DNA of 64,000 nt from CAVYHX01 sp963768415. GTDB lineage: Bacteria; Pseudomonadota; Gammaproteobacteria; UBA9214. Each line of letters begins with the position of its first letter. The first letter of the stretch is position 1. The DNA lies in assembly GCA_963768415.1 (NCBI GenBank), contig CAVYHX010000031.1, forward strand, positions 132,959 through 196,958, written 5' to 3'. The notes under the pieces were generated by a model. That model worked only from the letters and a program-made list of their open reading frames with translations, made no database searches and was not told the DNA's origin. This document shows positions 33,508 to 43,238 of this stretch, piece by piece. The position numbers and the translations under genes are program-made.

Positions 33508-35127
33508 ATGAAGTACGACCTGACGCGCCCACCGGACCTGACGCATGAAAAGCGCATTGGATTAACACGCACCCAACGACCCGAATACGTCTCCCTGTTG
33601 CCGCCCTGCAACCGTGCCTGCCCTGCTGGCGAAAACATCCAGGCCTGGCTCGCACTGGCCCAGGAAAAACACTACAAGGCAGCGTGGCAGAAACTGATCG
33701 AGGAGAATCCCCTGCCGGCAGTGCACGGCCGGGTGTGTTATCACCCGTGCGAGAACGACTGCAACCGGGAACGCCTGGATTCTGCAGTCAGTATCCATGC
33801 CGTGGAGCGCTTCCTGGGCGACCGGGCCGTGAAGAGGGAATGGAAAGTTAAATGGGACGCGCCCCCGAGCGGCAAGCGTATCCTGGTAGTGGGTGCCGGA
33901 CCCAGCGGCTTGTCGGCCGCCTACCATCTGACCCGAATGGGCCATAGCGTGGAAATTCACGAGGCTGGACCGCGGGCGGGCGGCATGATGCACTTCGGCA
34001 TTCCGGCCTACCGCATGCCGCGCGACATACTCGATGCGGAAATCCGGCGCATCGCGGACATGGGCGTCAGGATCGTGCTGAACCACAAGGTCGAGGATGT
34101 ACAGGAAGAAATGCGGTCGGGTCACTTCGACGCGGTGTTCGTCGCTATCGGTGCCCATCTGAGCAAGCGTATCGACATCCCGGCCCGTGATGCCGGCAAG
34201 ATTATCGATGCGGTCAGCTTCCTCGAAGACGTCGAGGCCGGCACACCGCCCCTGCTCGGCCGCCGTGTGGCGGTATACGGTGGCGGCAATACGGCCATGG
34301 ATGCCGCCCGGGTTGCCAAACGCCTCGGCGCAGATGAGGCGTTGATTATCTACCGTCGTGATCGCGGACATATGCCGGCACATGCATTCGAAGCGGACGA
34401 TGCGATCGAGGAAGGCGTGCAGATCAACTGGCTGCGCACCATCAGGGAGATCGAGCAGACGAAGTTCACCGTCGAGATCATGGAGATCGACGCGCACGGC
34501 CGCCCCGTCGGCACCGGCCACATGGAAACACTGGAAGCGGACTCCCTTATCCTGGCCCTGGGTCAGAACACCGATATTACCCTGCTCAGGGACGTCCCGG
34601 GGATCGAGTTCGACGGGGACACGGTGATTGTCGATACTCACATGATGACAGGGCATGCAGGTATATTTGCCGGGGGCGACATGGTCCCCTCGGAACGCAC
34701 CGTCACGATCGCAACCGGTCATGGCAAAAAAGCAGCGCGCAACATCGACAGCTGGCTGCGCGGCGAACAGTTTACTGAACCGCAGCCGCATGATCTGGCA
34801 AGCTTCGAAAAACTCCACCTGTGGTATTTCACCGATGCTTCCCAGCGTCCGCAGGACAACCTGGAGCCGGGCCGCCGCCACACGGGTTTCGAGGAAGTAG
34901 TGCGTGGCCTGAAGAAGAAGGATGCGGTATTCGAGGCCAGGCGCTGCCTGTCCTGTGGTAATTGTTTCGAGTGCGACGGCTGTTTCGGTGCCTGTCCGGA
35001 GCAGGCCATTAGCAAGCGCGGACGCGGCAAGGGTTACGCGGTTGACTTCGACCGGTGCACGGGTTGCGGTATCTGCTATGAACAGTGCCCCTGTCATGCC
35101 ATCGAAATGGTACCCGAACCTGCATAA
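33508..35127 (+). CDS. GltD-like NAD(P)H oxidoreductase with C-terminal ferredoxin domain
   Basis: ATG 33508 follows AGGAGA. The 539-residue protein has an N-terminal Fe-S helical domain (PPCNRACPAGENIQAWLALA, VCYHPCENDCNRERLD), an FAD-binding Rossmann fold (ILVVGAGPSGLSAAYHL) and a second NAD(P)-binding fold (VAVYGGGNTAMDAARVAKRL). A flavin motif GIFAGGDMVPSERTV is followed by two [4Fe-4S] clusters at the end (CLSCGNCFECDGCFGACP and CTGCGICYEQCPCHA). This is the glutamate-synthase small-subunit-like plan. Placed 117 nt before NifJ, it probably couples NAD(P)H to ferredoxin-level electrons for or from the PFOR. Confidence 0.9.
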   Translation: MKYDLTRPPDLTHEKRIGLTRTQRPEYVSLLPPCNRACPAGENIQAWLALAQEKHYKAAWQKLIEENPLPAVHGRVCYHPCENDCNRERLDSAVSIHAVERFLGDRAVKREWKVKWDAPPSGKRILVVGAGPSGLSAAYHLTRMGHSVEIHEAGPRAGGMMHFGIPAYRMPRDILDAEIRRIADMGVRIVLNHKVEDVQEEMRSGHFDAVFVAIGAHLSKRIDIPARDAGKIIDAVSFLEDVEAGTPPLLGRRVAVYGGGNTAMDAARVAKRLGADEALIIYRRDRGHMPAHAFEADDAIEEGVQINWLRTIREIEQTKFTVEIMEIDAHGRPVGTGHMETLEADSLILALGQNTDITLLRDVPGIEFDGDTVIVDTHMMTGHAGIFAGGDMVPSERTVTIATGHGKKAARNIDSWLRGEQFTEPQPHDLASFEKLHLWYFTDASQRPQDNLEPGRRHTGFEEVVRGLKKKDAVFEARRCLSCGNCFECDGCFGACPEQAISKRGRGKGYAVDFDRCTGCGICYEQCPCHAIEMVPEPA

Positions 35128-35244
35128 GAAACTCTGCCATTACGCGAACTTCACACCGGATCCCCGTGCAGAAACACCGAATAATGACAATGACCGTTAC
35201 CTACAATGGCGACCCTGGCATATCCGTGCCACCCGGAGCAACAC

Positions 35245-38200
35245 ATGAATGACAGGCAGTCAGTGACCATCGACGGCAATGAGGCCGCGGCCTACGTGGC
35301 CTACCGGGTGAACGAGGTCTGTGCAATCTATCCCATCACCCCCTCCTCCACCATGGGTGAACTGGCCGATCAATGGGCCCAGGAGGGCAAGACCAATATC
35401 TGGGGTGATATTCCCAGCATTACGGAAATGCAAAGCGAGGGCGGGGCCGCGGGGGCCGTCCATGGTGCCTTGCAGACCGGCGCTCTCGCGACGACCTTCA
35501 CCGCATCCCAGGGTCTGCTGCTGATGATTCCGAACATGTACAAGATCGCCGGCGAACTCAGCGCGGCAGTATTCCATGTGGCGGCGCGTTCCCTGGCCAC
35601 GCAGGGCCTGTCCATCTTCGGCGACCACCAGGATGTCATGGCAGTACGCTCGACCGGTTTTGCCCAGCTGGCATCCGGCTCTGTGCAGGAGGCGCATGAT
35701 ATGGCGCTGATCGCACAGGCAAGCACACTGGAAGCACGTGTGCCGTTTATTCATTTCTTCGATGGCTTCCGCACCTCGCATGAGGTGAACAAGATCACAC
35801 TGCTGGCGGACAGCGACATACGCGCCATGATCGACGACGACCTGGTGATCGCACATCGACGCCGCGGGCTCAACCCGGACCACCCGTTCATGCGCGGTAC
35901 GGCACAGAATCCCGACGTCTATTTCCAGGCCCGGGAGAGCGTCAACGCCTACTACCAGAAGACACCCGACATTGTCGCGGCAAAAATGCAGGCCTTTGCC
36001 GGGCTGACGGGCCGGCGCTACCACCTGTTCGACTATCATGGCGATCCGCAGGCAGAGCGGGTCATCATCCTGATGGGATCCGGCGCAGACACGGTGCGCG
36101 AGACTGTGACCTGGCTGCAGTCCCGCGGGGAAGCGGTCGGGGTCATCCAGGTGCACCTGTACCGCCCATTCTCTGCGCGCCACTTCCTTGCCAGCCTGCC
36201 TGCCAGCACGCGCCGCATCGCCGTCCTGGACCGCACCAAGGAACCGGGCGCGCCCGGCGAACCCCTGTATCAGGATGTAATAACCACGCTGGCGGATGCA
36301 TACGCAAATGATGAGCTGCCGACCCGGGACATGCCCCGGGTGACTGGTGGCCGCTACGGCCTGTCGTCCAAGGAGTTCACGCCGGCGATGGTCAAGGCCG
36401 TGTATGCTGAACTGGACCAGGAACGCCCGGCGCGGAACTTTACCGTCGGCATCAATGACGACGTCACCCACACCAGCCTGGCATACGACTCGGGATTCAT
36501 CATCGAACCGGACAGTGTCGTACGCGCCCTGTTCTATGGCCTCGGTGCCGACGGTACGGTGGGGGCCAACAAGAACACCATCAAGATCATCGGCGCCGAC
36601 CCGGCATTCCATGCCCAGGGTTACTTCGTCTACGATTCCAAAAAGTCGGGCTCGCAAACCGTCTCGCATCTGCGTTTCGGTCCGGACCCGATCCGTTCCA
36701 GCTACCTGGTGCAGTCCGCCAATTTCATCGGTTGCCACCAGTTCAACTTTCTCGAGCGGGTCAACGTACTCGAGCAGGCCGCACCCGGCGCGACCTTCCT
36801 GCTGAACAGTCCGTTCGGTCCTGCGGCGGTCTGGGATCAATTACCACGCGTCATCCAGCAGATCATCATCGAGCGGAACCTGTCATTCCACGTCATCGAT
36901 GCCTACCGGGTCGCCAGCGAAAGCGGCATGGGTAATCGCATCAATACGGTCATGCAAACCTGCTTCTTCGCGCTCTCCGGTGTCTTGCCGAAAGACCTGG
37001 CCATTGCACAAATCAAGGCGGCCATCGAAAAGACCTATAGCAAACAGGGTGATGAAGTGGTACGCAGGAATTTTTCCGCGGTCGACAACACGCTGGCCAA
37101 TCTGTATCCGGTCGAGGTGCCGGCCCGGGTATCAAGCGACCGTGATCTGCGGCCGCCCGTCCCGCTCCATGCACCGGAATTCGTGCGCAATGTCACCGCG
37201 ATGATGCTGGCGGGCAAGGGCGATGACCTGCCGGTAAGCGCGCTGCCCCCGGACGGCACCTGGCCAACGGCAACCAGTTGCTGGGAAAAGCGCAATATCG
37301 CGCAGTTTGTCCCGGTATGGGAACCGGATATCTGTATCCAGTGCGGTCACTGCAGCTTTGTCTGCCCGCACAGTGTCATCCGTGCCAAGTTCTACGACGC
37401 AGCAGTCCTCGAACAGGCCCCGCTGGAGTTCAAGTCCGCCGCGATCGATGCGCGCGGGTTGCCCGATGTGCACTACACGCTGCAGGTCTATCAGGAGGAC
37501 TGCACCGGCTGCGGGCTATGTGTCGAGGTCTGTCCTGCCCGAAGCAAAACGGAAGCGGGCCACAGGGCCATCAATATGCAGGCCCAGGCAACCGACCTGA
37601 CAGCGGACCGCGATCATATCGACTTTTTCGAAACCATCCCCTATACCGAACGGGGACGGGTGGATTTCTCGACGGTGCGCGGCGTGCAGTTTCTGCAACC
37701 GCTGTTCGAATTTCCGGGCGCCTGTGCCGGTTGCGGTGAAACGCCCTACGTCAAACTCCTCTCCCAGTTATTCGGTGACCGCCTGGTCGTCGCCAATGCC
37801 ACCGGCTGCTCCTCGATTTACGGCGGCAACCTGCCCACAACACCGTGGAGCCGGAATGCGGAAGGCCAGGGTCCGGCCTGGTCGAACTCGCTGTTCGAGG
37901 ACAACGCCGAGTTCGGGTTCGGCTTCCGTCTCACGGCCGACAGTCAGCTGGCCACTGCCAGACGACTGCTGGGGGAACTCAGCGCGGAACTGGGTGCGCA
38001 GCGGGTGGAGGAATTACTGACTGCGCCCCAGGGGGTGGAACACGAGATCCGTGCCCAGCGTACCCGCGTTGCAGAACTGCAGGAACGCCTGCGGGAGCTG
38101 GATACAGACAGCGCCAGGCACCTGCTGTCAGTCGCCGACCACCTCATCCGCCGCAGCATCTGGATGGTCGGCGGTGATGGCTGGGCTTACGACATCGGAT

Positions 38201-38850
38201 CCGCAGGCCTGGATCATGTCCTGTCGAGCCAGCGTGATATCAACGTCCTGGTGCTCGACACCGAAGTCTACTCGAATACCGGCGGGCAGATGTCCAAGTC
38301 CACACCACTGGCCGCAGTTGCGAAGTTTGCCACCGGCGGCAAGCAGGTCCCGAAAAAAGACCTGGTCATGCAGGCAGTCTCCTATGGTCATGTGTACGTG
38401 GCCCAGGTGGCCATGGGTGCCAATCCGCAACAGACCCTGCTTGCATTCCGTGAAGCGGAGGCCTATCCGGGGCCATCCCTGATCATTGCCTACAGTCACT
38501 GCATTGCTCATGGTATCAACATGCAGCATGGCCTGAATCAGCAGCAGCGCGCCGTGCTGAGCGGCCACTGGCCGCTGCTGCGTTACAACCCGGAGGTACG
38601 CAAATCCGGCGAGAACCCCTTTGTGCTCGATTCCAGGCCGCCACGCATCGCGTTCCGGGACTATGCCGACCAGGAGCTGCGCTACAGGATACTCAGCCGC
38701 ACCAATCCGGCCGAGGCCGGCAGACTGATGGAGCTGGCCCAGGCGCACATCGACCGCAGGTGGCGGCTCTATGAACGCGCCGGCTACCAGGGACAGGAAC
38801 GCCCGGGAGCACCGGACGCGCATCCCGACAGCGGCACGCAGACAACCTGA
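35245..38850 (+). CDS. nifJ: Pyruvate:ferredoxin (flavodoxin) oxidoreductase
   Basis: ATG 35245 with GGAG upstream gives 1201 residues, the usual NifJ length. The N-terminal domain starts with the TPP/pyrimidine region (VCAIYPITPSSTMGELADQW), followed by the gamma-type domain (GVGANKNTIKII-like, residues near 450). The ferredoxin domain holds two 4Fe-4S clusters (CIQCGHCSFVCPH and CTGCGLCVEVCPARSK). The TPP-binding domain has CAGCGETPYVKLL and GDGWAYDIGSAGLDH, then NVLVLDTEVYSNTGGQMSK. It oxidises pyruvate and CoA to acetyl-CoA, CO2 and reduced ferredoxin or flavodoxin. It is oxygen-sensitive in most bacteria. It is central to the locus with the GltD-like and DHOD-like genes. Confidence 0.96.
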   Translation: MNDRQSVTIDGNEAAAYVAYRVNEVCAIYPITPSSTMGELADQWAQEGKTNIWGDIPSITEMQSEGGAAGAVHGALQTGALATTFTASQGLLLMIPNMYKIAGELSAAVFHVAARSLATQGLSIFGDHQDVMAVRSTGFAQLASGSVQEAHDMALIAQASTLEARVPFIHFFDGFRTSHEVNKITLLADSDIRAMIDDDLVIAHRRRGLNPDHPFMRGTAQNPDVYFQARESVNAYYQKTPDIVAAKMQAFAGLTGRRYHLFDYHGDPQAERVIILMGSGADTVRETVTWLQSRGEAVGVIQVHLYRPFSARHFLASLPASTRRIAVLDRTKEPGAPGEPLYQDVITTLADAYANDELPTRDMPRVTGGRYGLSSKEFTPAMVKAVYAELDQERPARNFTVGINDDVTHTSLAYDSGFIIEPDSVVRALFYGLGADGTVGANKNTIKIIGADPAFHAQGYFVYDSKKSGSQTVSHLRFGPDPIRSSYLVQSANFIGCHQFNFLERVNVLEQAAPGATFLLNSPFGPAAVWDQLPRVIQQIIIERNLSFHVIDAYRVASESGMGNRINTVMQTCFFALSGVLPKDLAIAQIKAAIEKTYSKQGDEVVRRNFSAVDNTLANLYPVEVPARVSSDRDLRPPVPLHAPEFVRNVTAMMLAGKGDDLPVSALPPDGTWPTATSCWEKRNIAQFVPVWEPDICIQCGHCSFVCPHSVIRAKFYDAAVLEQAPLEFKSAAIDARGLPDVHYTLQVYQEDCTGCGLCVEVCPARSKTEAGHRAINMQAQATDLTADRDHIDFFETIPYTERGRVDFSTVRGVQFLQPLFEFPGACAGCGETPYVKLLSQLFGDRLVVANATGCSSIYGGNLPTTPWSRNAEGQGPAWSNSLFEDNAEFGFGFRLTADSQLATARRLLGELSAELGAQRVEELLTAPQGVEHEIRAQRTRVAELQERLRELDTDSARHLLSVADHLIRRSIWMVGGDGWAYDIGSAGLDHVLSSQRDINVLVLDTEVYSNTGGQMSKSTPLAAVAKFATGGKQVPKKDLVMQAVSYGHVYVAQVAMGANPQQTLLAFREAEAYPGPSLIIAYSHCIAHGINMQHGLNQQQRAVLSGHWPLLRYNPEVRKSGENPFVLDSRPPRIAFRDYADQELRYRILSRTNPAEAGRLMELAQAHIDRRWRLYERAGYQGQERPGAPDAHPDSGTQTT

Positions 38851-38878
38851 ATCCGGTTCCATCACAGAGGACTACGGC

Positions 38879-39880
38879 ATGGATCTTCGCAGCACCTATA
38901 TGGGAATGGACCTCAAGCACCCGATTGTCGCATCGGCCTCACCGCTGTCGGAGAAGCTGGAAAATATCAGGCAAATGGAAGATGCGGGCGCAGCGGCAGT
39001 CGTCATGTTTTCGCTGTTCGAGGAACAGATAAAACACGAGAATGCGGCGATCGAGCACCTGATTACCTCGGGCGCCGAAAGCTATGCGGAATCACTGAGC
39101 TATTTTCCGGCATTCGAGGACTACCAGACCGGGCCGGAAGAATACCTGAACCTGCTGCGGCAGGCAGCGGAAGCCGTCGATATACCGGTAATCGGCAGTC
39201 TCAATGGCATCACCAATGAAGGCTGGGTGGATACCGCACGCATGATGCAGGATGCCGGTGCCCGCGGCATCGAGCTGAATGCCTTCTACATACCCGCTCA
39301 CCTCTATATGACGGGGCGTGAGGTCGAACAACGCTACCTGGATGTGCTCAAGGCGGTCAAGGCAGCGGTCACCATTCCGGTAGCCCTGAAACTGAGCCCC
39401 TTTTTCAGCGCCATGGGCAACATGGCACGGCAGTTCGATGAGGCAGGCGTCGACGCGCTGGTGCTGTTTAACCGTTTCTATCAGCCGGACTTCGACCTGG
39501 ACAAGCTGGAGGTCGTACCGAATCTCGAACTCAGCACGGCGGCAGAGATCCGCCTGCCGCTGCTCTGGATCGCAGTGCTGCATGGCCGCATCAATGCCTC
39601 ACTCGCTGCCACCCGGGGGGTGCACAGCCATATCGATGTTATCAAGTATCTCATGGCCGGGGCGGACGCCGTGATGACAACCTCCGGCATGCTCAGGCAC
39701 GGCATCACGTTCCTCACTACCCTGGTGGATGGACTGAAATCCTGGATGGAAGACCACCAGTACGAATCTGTGGAACAAATGAAGGGCTCCATGAGCCAGC
39801 GCAACTGCCCCGATCCCGGCGCCTTTGAACGTGCCAATTACATCAAGATACTGGAAAGCTACAAACCCGGTTACGGGTAG
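38879..39880 (+). CDS. Dihydroorotate dehydrogenase-like FMN oxidoreductase
   Basis: ATG 38879 after AGAGGA gives 333 residues, 28 nt after NifJ, so they are one operon. The TIM-barrel FMN fold of class 1 dihydroorotate dehydrogenases is visible: MDLRSTYMGMDLKHPIVASA, PVIGSLNGITNEGWVDTARM, GIELNAFYIPAHL (in place of the usual NxSCPN), PVALKLSPFFSAMGNMARQF and MAGADAVMTTSGMLRHG. The catalytic Cys/Ser loop of true PyrD is not evident. This variant accompanies PFOR in several bacteria and is generally called dihydroorotate dehydrogenase-like. It is unlikely to be the main pyrimidine enzyme. Confidence 0.88.
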   Translation: MDLRSTYMGMDLKHPIVASASPLSEKLENIRQMEDAGAAAVVMFSLFEEQIKHENAAIEHLITSGAESYAESLSYFPAFEDYQTGPEEYLNLLRQAAEAVDIPVIGSLNGITNEGWVDTARMMQDAGARGIELNAFYIPAHLYMTGREVEQRYLDVLKAVKAAVTIPVALKLSPFFSAMGNMARQFDEAGVDALVLFNRFYQPDFDLDKLEVVPNLELSTAAEIRLPLLWIAVLHGRINASLAATRGVHSHIDVIKYLMAGADAVMTTSGMLRHGITFLTTLVDGLKSWMEDHQYESVEQMKGSMSQRNCPDPGAFERANYIKILESYKPGYG

Positions 39881-39904
39881 CGAGAGCGGGCAACGGCGGC
39901 GGAT

Positions 39905-40282
39905 TCAGGTGAGATGCTCGTTGATGAAACGCTCTATCGTGCCGTAACTGTCGCCTGCAAATTGCTCGAACTGCGCACCGATACAGTATTTATCCTGGGC
40001 CGCACGCCTGGAAAATATCACCTGGCAACTGGCATCGACATGACCGCTAGACTGGTCACTCAAAGCAAGGCTGCAGCGCACCTGCACCGTTCCGGACTTG
40101 CCTGCAGACAGGAGGTGCCCGCCCGGGAAGATAGACCGGGCCGACTGTCCGTCACAGCAAAACTGCAGACCGGCGCGCGAGATATCAAGCATGTCCCCCC
40201 GCAGCACCTTGCCGTTCGCCACAATGATTTCAAGCGGCAGGCTGATCCTGATCCTGGGGTGTTCTCTCCTGTCAGTCCTCAT
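39905..40282 (-). CDS. PilZ domain c-di-GMP receptor
   Basis: A 125-residue single-domain protein. The c-di-GMP-binding motifs are both present: RREHPRIRISLPLEI (RxxxR) near residue 5 and DISRAGLQFCC (D/NxSxxG) near residue 33. The remainder is a six-strand barrel ending FSRRAAQDKYCIGAQFEQF. It should bind c-di-GMP and act on an unknown partner, possibly the type IV pilus system, given the FimX-like gene 3 kb away. It faces the PFOR operon tail to tail. Confidence 0.9.
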   Translation of the reverse strand: MRTDRREHPRIRISLPLEIIVANGKVLRGDMLDISRAGLQFCCDGQSARSIFPGGHLLSAGKSGTVQVRCSLALSDQSSGHVDASCQVIFSRRAAQDKYCIGAQFEQFAGDSYGTIERFINEHLT

Positions 40283-40438
40283 GTAAACCGTATCCTGTCA
40301 CTCGATGCTGATAGCGGAATCAGCCTCGCTACCATGTACAATGATCCGCAAGCCAGCAATACAGGGATAATTCAGGCTGCGGTGAACAGTGCGCCGGAAT
40401 CCCCGGATGACACGATTATACGCGCCTGATCAGTCCGG

Positions 40439-40924
40439 TTATTCAAGACCCGCCTTGCGGTCGGGTGTGGCTTCATTTCCGGCCTCTATGACAGGGACAC
40501 CGGGGAAGTAAGTACCTGAGGGGAAATACTCCTCATCGCAATGACGCAAGGCGTATCTCAGATCTTTGGCAATGTCTGCATAAGTTCTGTAATTATCCAC
40601 TTCAATCATGTGGCCATAACTATCCAGCTGGTACAAGCCAAAATTATTGTTAATGTTTGCGGCGAATAACCTGCCACCACCCGCCTCCCGGACATATTTG
40701 ACATTGTCCTGGGAAACCCTGAAGACATACTCACTGCACTCGCCGCGCCGCAATAATGCCTGTGCCGGCGTGGCACCAGTCCTGCTGGCAGCACGACTGG
40801 TCGTGATACCCGCGCTGGAAGGCGGAAGCTCGTCGAGTTGGTCAGGTGCATGCATATCTATCAGCTCCAGGAACAACGCGGTCGCCATGATGAGATTTAT
40901 TATCAAGAAACCCCAATTCATCAC
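40439..40924 (-). CDS. Envelope hypothetical protein, paralogue of 41181-41666
   Basis: A 161-residue protein with one N-terminal hydrophobic segment (WGFLIINLIMATALFLELI). The mature part has a two-Cys domain: GECSEYVFRVSQDN, then GLYQLDSYGHMIEVD, and RHCDEEYFPSGTYFPGVPV at the end. The gene at 41181 has the same arrangement (INCDKVYYRVAVDS, NCDGEFIPSETFLPWAGV), so the two are diverged tandem paralogues. No family is recognised. An AT-rich gap lies upstream. Confidence 0.65.
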   Translation of the reverse strand: MMNWGFLIINLIMATALFLELIDMHAPDQLDELPPSSAGITTSRAASRTGATPAQALLRRGECSEYVFRVSQDNVKYVREAGGGRLFAANINNNFGLYQLDSYGHMIEVDNYRTYADIAKDLRYALRHCDEEYFPSGTYFPGVPVIEAGNEATPDRKAGLE

Positions 40925-41180
40925 TCACCCCTGAAACAGGAAGCGGGTTCCCGTCTAGCATCAGGTTGAAAATAATTACCCCGTTTCAATTTAAGTAAAT
41001 TCAAGTAATACACTCTATCTTATTGTTAATAAATTAATATTGTAATAAATATGCAGTATCAACTGGATGTTGCCTGTGCTTGTACCGCGCATCTTGCCAG
41101 GAAAAGGCGGAAGCCGTTTACCGGACAATCCGAATCCAGCAACACCCTTACCGCAACGAAGCCTTTGTCCGCCGGGATGT

Positions 41181-41666
41181 CTATGATACACCCATGTCGT
41201 CGCCCGGGATGTCCCCCTGCAGTGACCCCGGGTTACGCGCAATCCTGAGCACACCCGCCCAGGGAAGGAAGGTCTCGGAGGGGATAAACTCGCCGTCACA
41301 ATTATACAATGCAAACTTGGTTATAGCGTCTGAATCCGGGTCGAGGTCAACGTGCGCGTTCCCGGCCCCGTCGATGCCGGCATCGATACCATACACGCCA
41401 TAGTCATGCGCTACGGAAACAGCATCAAGCACCCGCCTGCGGGATTGCCTGGAAGAACGCATACTGTCCACGGCGACCCGGTAATAAACCTTGTCACAGT
41501 TGATCCGGTTTCCGGGCACCTGCTCTGCAAAAACTTCCGCCGCCTGCTCGGGCAAACCCGCACTGGCCGGCGCCAGGACATTGGGATCGAATTCCCCGAT
41601 GACAGACACCCGTAACAGCAATGCGCCGCCCAGGATTATATTGGATGTCAGGAGCAAATGTTTCAT
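41181..41666 (-). CDS. Envelope hypothetical protein, paralogue of 40439-40924
   Basis: A 161-residue protein with an N-terminal hydrophobic segment (LLTSNIILGGALLLRVSVI). The core INCDKVYYRVAVDS, GVYGIDAGIDGAGNAHVDLD, ALYNCDGEFIPSETF aligns with the protein at 40439. Two Cys are conserved in position and may form a disulfide. The end is acidic and Gly/Pro-rich. It is probably exported or membrane-tethered. No function is known. Confidence 0.65.
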   Translation of the reverse strand: MKHLLLTSNIILGGALLLRVSVIGEFDPNVLAPASAGLPEQAAEVFAEQVPGNRINCDKVYYRVAVDSMRSSRQSRRRVLDAVSVAHDYGVYGIDAGIDGAGNAHVDLDPDSDAITKFALYNCDGEFIPSETFLPWAGVLRIARNPGSLQGDIPGDDMGVS

Positions 41667-41706
41667 TTTTCATCCCATCGACGTTTCGTTGCTATGTTTT
41701 TTTCCG

Positions 41707-42816
41707 TCAGGGTCCGGTGATCCTCCCGGGCCATTTCAGAATACCGGAGAGCTGACCGCAGATATCATATTCATGGCGCCCAGCCCTTTTGTATACGGCA
41801 GACCAGATATCGATTGCGGATTTGATGCTGCGATTGATAGCGGCCCGATTTCTGGAACGGACCGCCTTGCTTTGTTCCAGATGAATGAACCGGTGCGAGG
41901 CTGAATCGGCACTGACATGGCAGGCATCACCGGATCCGTTTGTATAGCGCCCGTTGGTGTTGGTGGTGCCACCCATGCTGCGGGTGTCTTTACCGTACAG
42001 GCAGGCCTTTATTGCACCATCCTTGTTTATTTTACGCTTCAGCAACCTGAAGAAAACTGCGTTCTTGCGCCGCGGCCGGTCATAACAACCCTGCGCTCAG
42101 AATCACCAGGTTAGCATTGGCCGTATTACACTGCGGCCTGTATATTCAACAGCTTCGTGGATCCGAAACCGTGCAGCTGAATAAACAGGGTCTCCGCGAT
42201 CAAAGCGATTTATTTCTTCATGCGCCAGCTGGAACAGGTGATTCGTATGGTGGGCCGCATCGCTCTTGTAGTGGTTTCCCGTGCACAGTGATGTCTCCGT
42301 GGAACTGTCTCTGCGGGTGCCGGCCAGGGACAAGATATCGGGGTGCAGCGCTCAGGTACAACTCGATCCCCTGTCGCTCGGTGTATCTGTCCACCTTGGG
42401 ATGCGGCACCTCGATAGCGACATTCCGGCCATGCGGGATTCAGCAGGTAGGTACCGCCACCGATAAAACCGGGATCATTAATTGCCGCCATTTCCTTCAG
42501 CACATAATGGACTGCAGGCGGATTGCTGTCGCTGTCCTCAAACCGGATGACCTCATACCCGATACTGGCCGCCGCGTCATTGGCACAGGTGGAATTCCTG
42601 ACTCAGGAATGCAGCAAACACATACCGGAACTGCTGCCGGGTAGCGGTATCCGGCTCCTGCCAGCGATTATCCTGTTTTGCACCGTAATCCAGGGCTGAG
42701 AGAAAATCCTGCAGACTGCCTGTCACGGTCCGCGGCTCACCCGCAGAGACGGGAAAAGACAGCACTGTCGCCAGCAGAAAAACCGCAGCATTGTTAACCC
42801 ATCCGTTCTTCATCAT
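41707..42816 (-). pseudogene. Exported protein of unknown function, multiple frameshifts
   Basis: ATG 42816 follows GAGGAT and opens a signal peptide (NAAVFLLATVLSFPVSAG). The gene then runs through several frames: RQQFRYVFAAFLSQEFHL, then ASIGYEVIRFEDSDSNPPAV and GGTYLLNP, then PHPKVDRYTERQGIELYLSA, then LAGTRRDSSTETSLCTGNHY and LFQLAHEEI, then TLFIQLHGFGSTK, then LYGKDTRSMGGTTNTNGRYT and ASHRFIHLEQSKAVR. About five indels are needed for a roughly 340-residue protein. I recall this IEVPHP/FIQLHGF/HLEQS pattern from uncharacterised exported proteins. The 3' boundary is uncertain. Confidence 0.6.
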
Positions 42817-43238
42817 TAAATCCTCTTGTAAATCAGGCCTCACCCACGCAGACCAGGTCATCGGCATATCAGTATGTTATGGACTGGCGAAGCGCCTGTA
42901 TATTGACCAAAAGTACAAGCAGTTGACTGCATGCGGTCCGCGACACCGGGGCATGGCGCCGCCAGCCATGCAGTGACTGGCAGGCAGATACCACCCGGAC
43001 CCGGTCTGCATGTCTTCTGCACCATGCCCCCGTGCACGCACCTCGCCATGCCCCGCATATACCGGCTGACGCCATTTCCGCCTGCCGCCCATGGCCGGAT
43101 TGCCGGTGGTGTGCGTGAGATTCAAGTAACCCCCCCGGGTGCCGAAATACGGGTAGTTGAGCTGTGTGCCGGGCTGCAGTGATTTCATACCACCGCAGGG
43201 CTTTGAATATCGACATTAAAACGCGAGGAGGAATTTCA
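42817..43238. other. Gene-free stretch upstream of the FimX-like gene
   Basis: About 420 bases. Overlapping ORFs on the minus strand (for example 42877-43188) have an odd composition and no motif, and I do not call them. The ribosome site GAGGAGG of the next gene lies at 43225-43231. Confidence 0.45.

Noticed and set aside
33562..35097. A 511-codon ORF antisense to the GltD-like gene
   Set aside because: Shadow of a well-supported gene; its product has no motif.
35260..36840. A 526-codon ORF antisense to nifJ
   Set aside because: A GC-rich shadow frame. The opposite strand encodes an unmistakable pyruvate:ferredoxin oxidoreductase.
42877..43188. A 103-codon minus-strand ORF upstream of the FimX-like gene
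   Set aside because: Odd composition, no motif and several alternative frames of equal length. Could be a relic, but unsupported.
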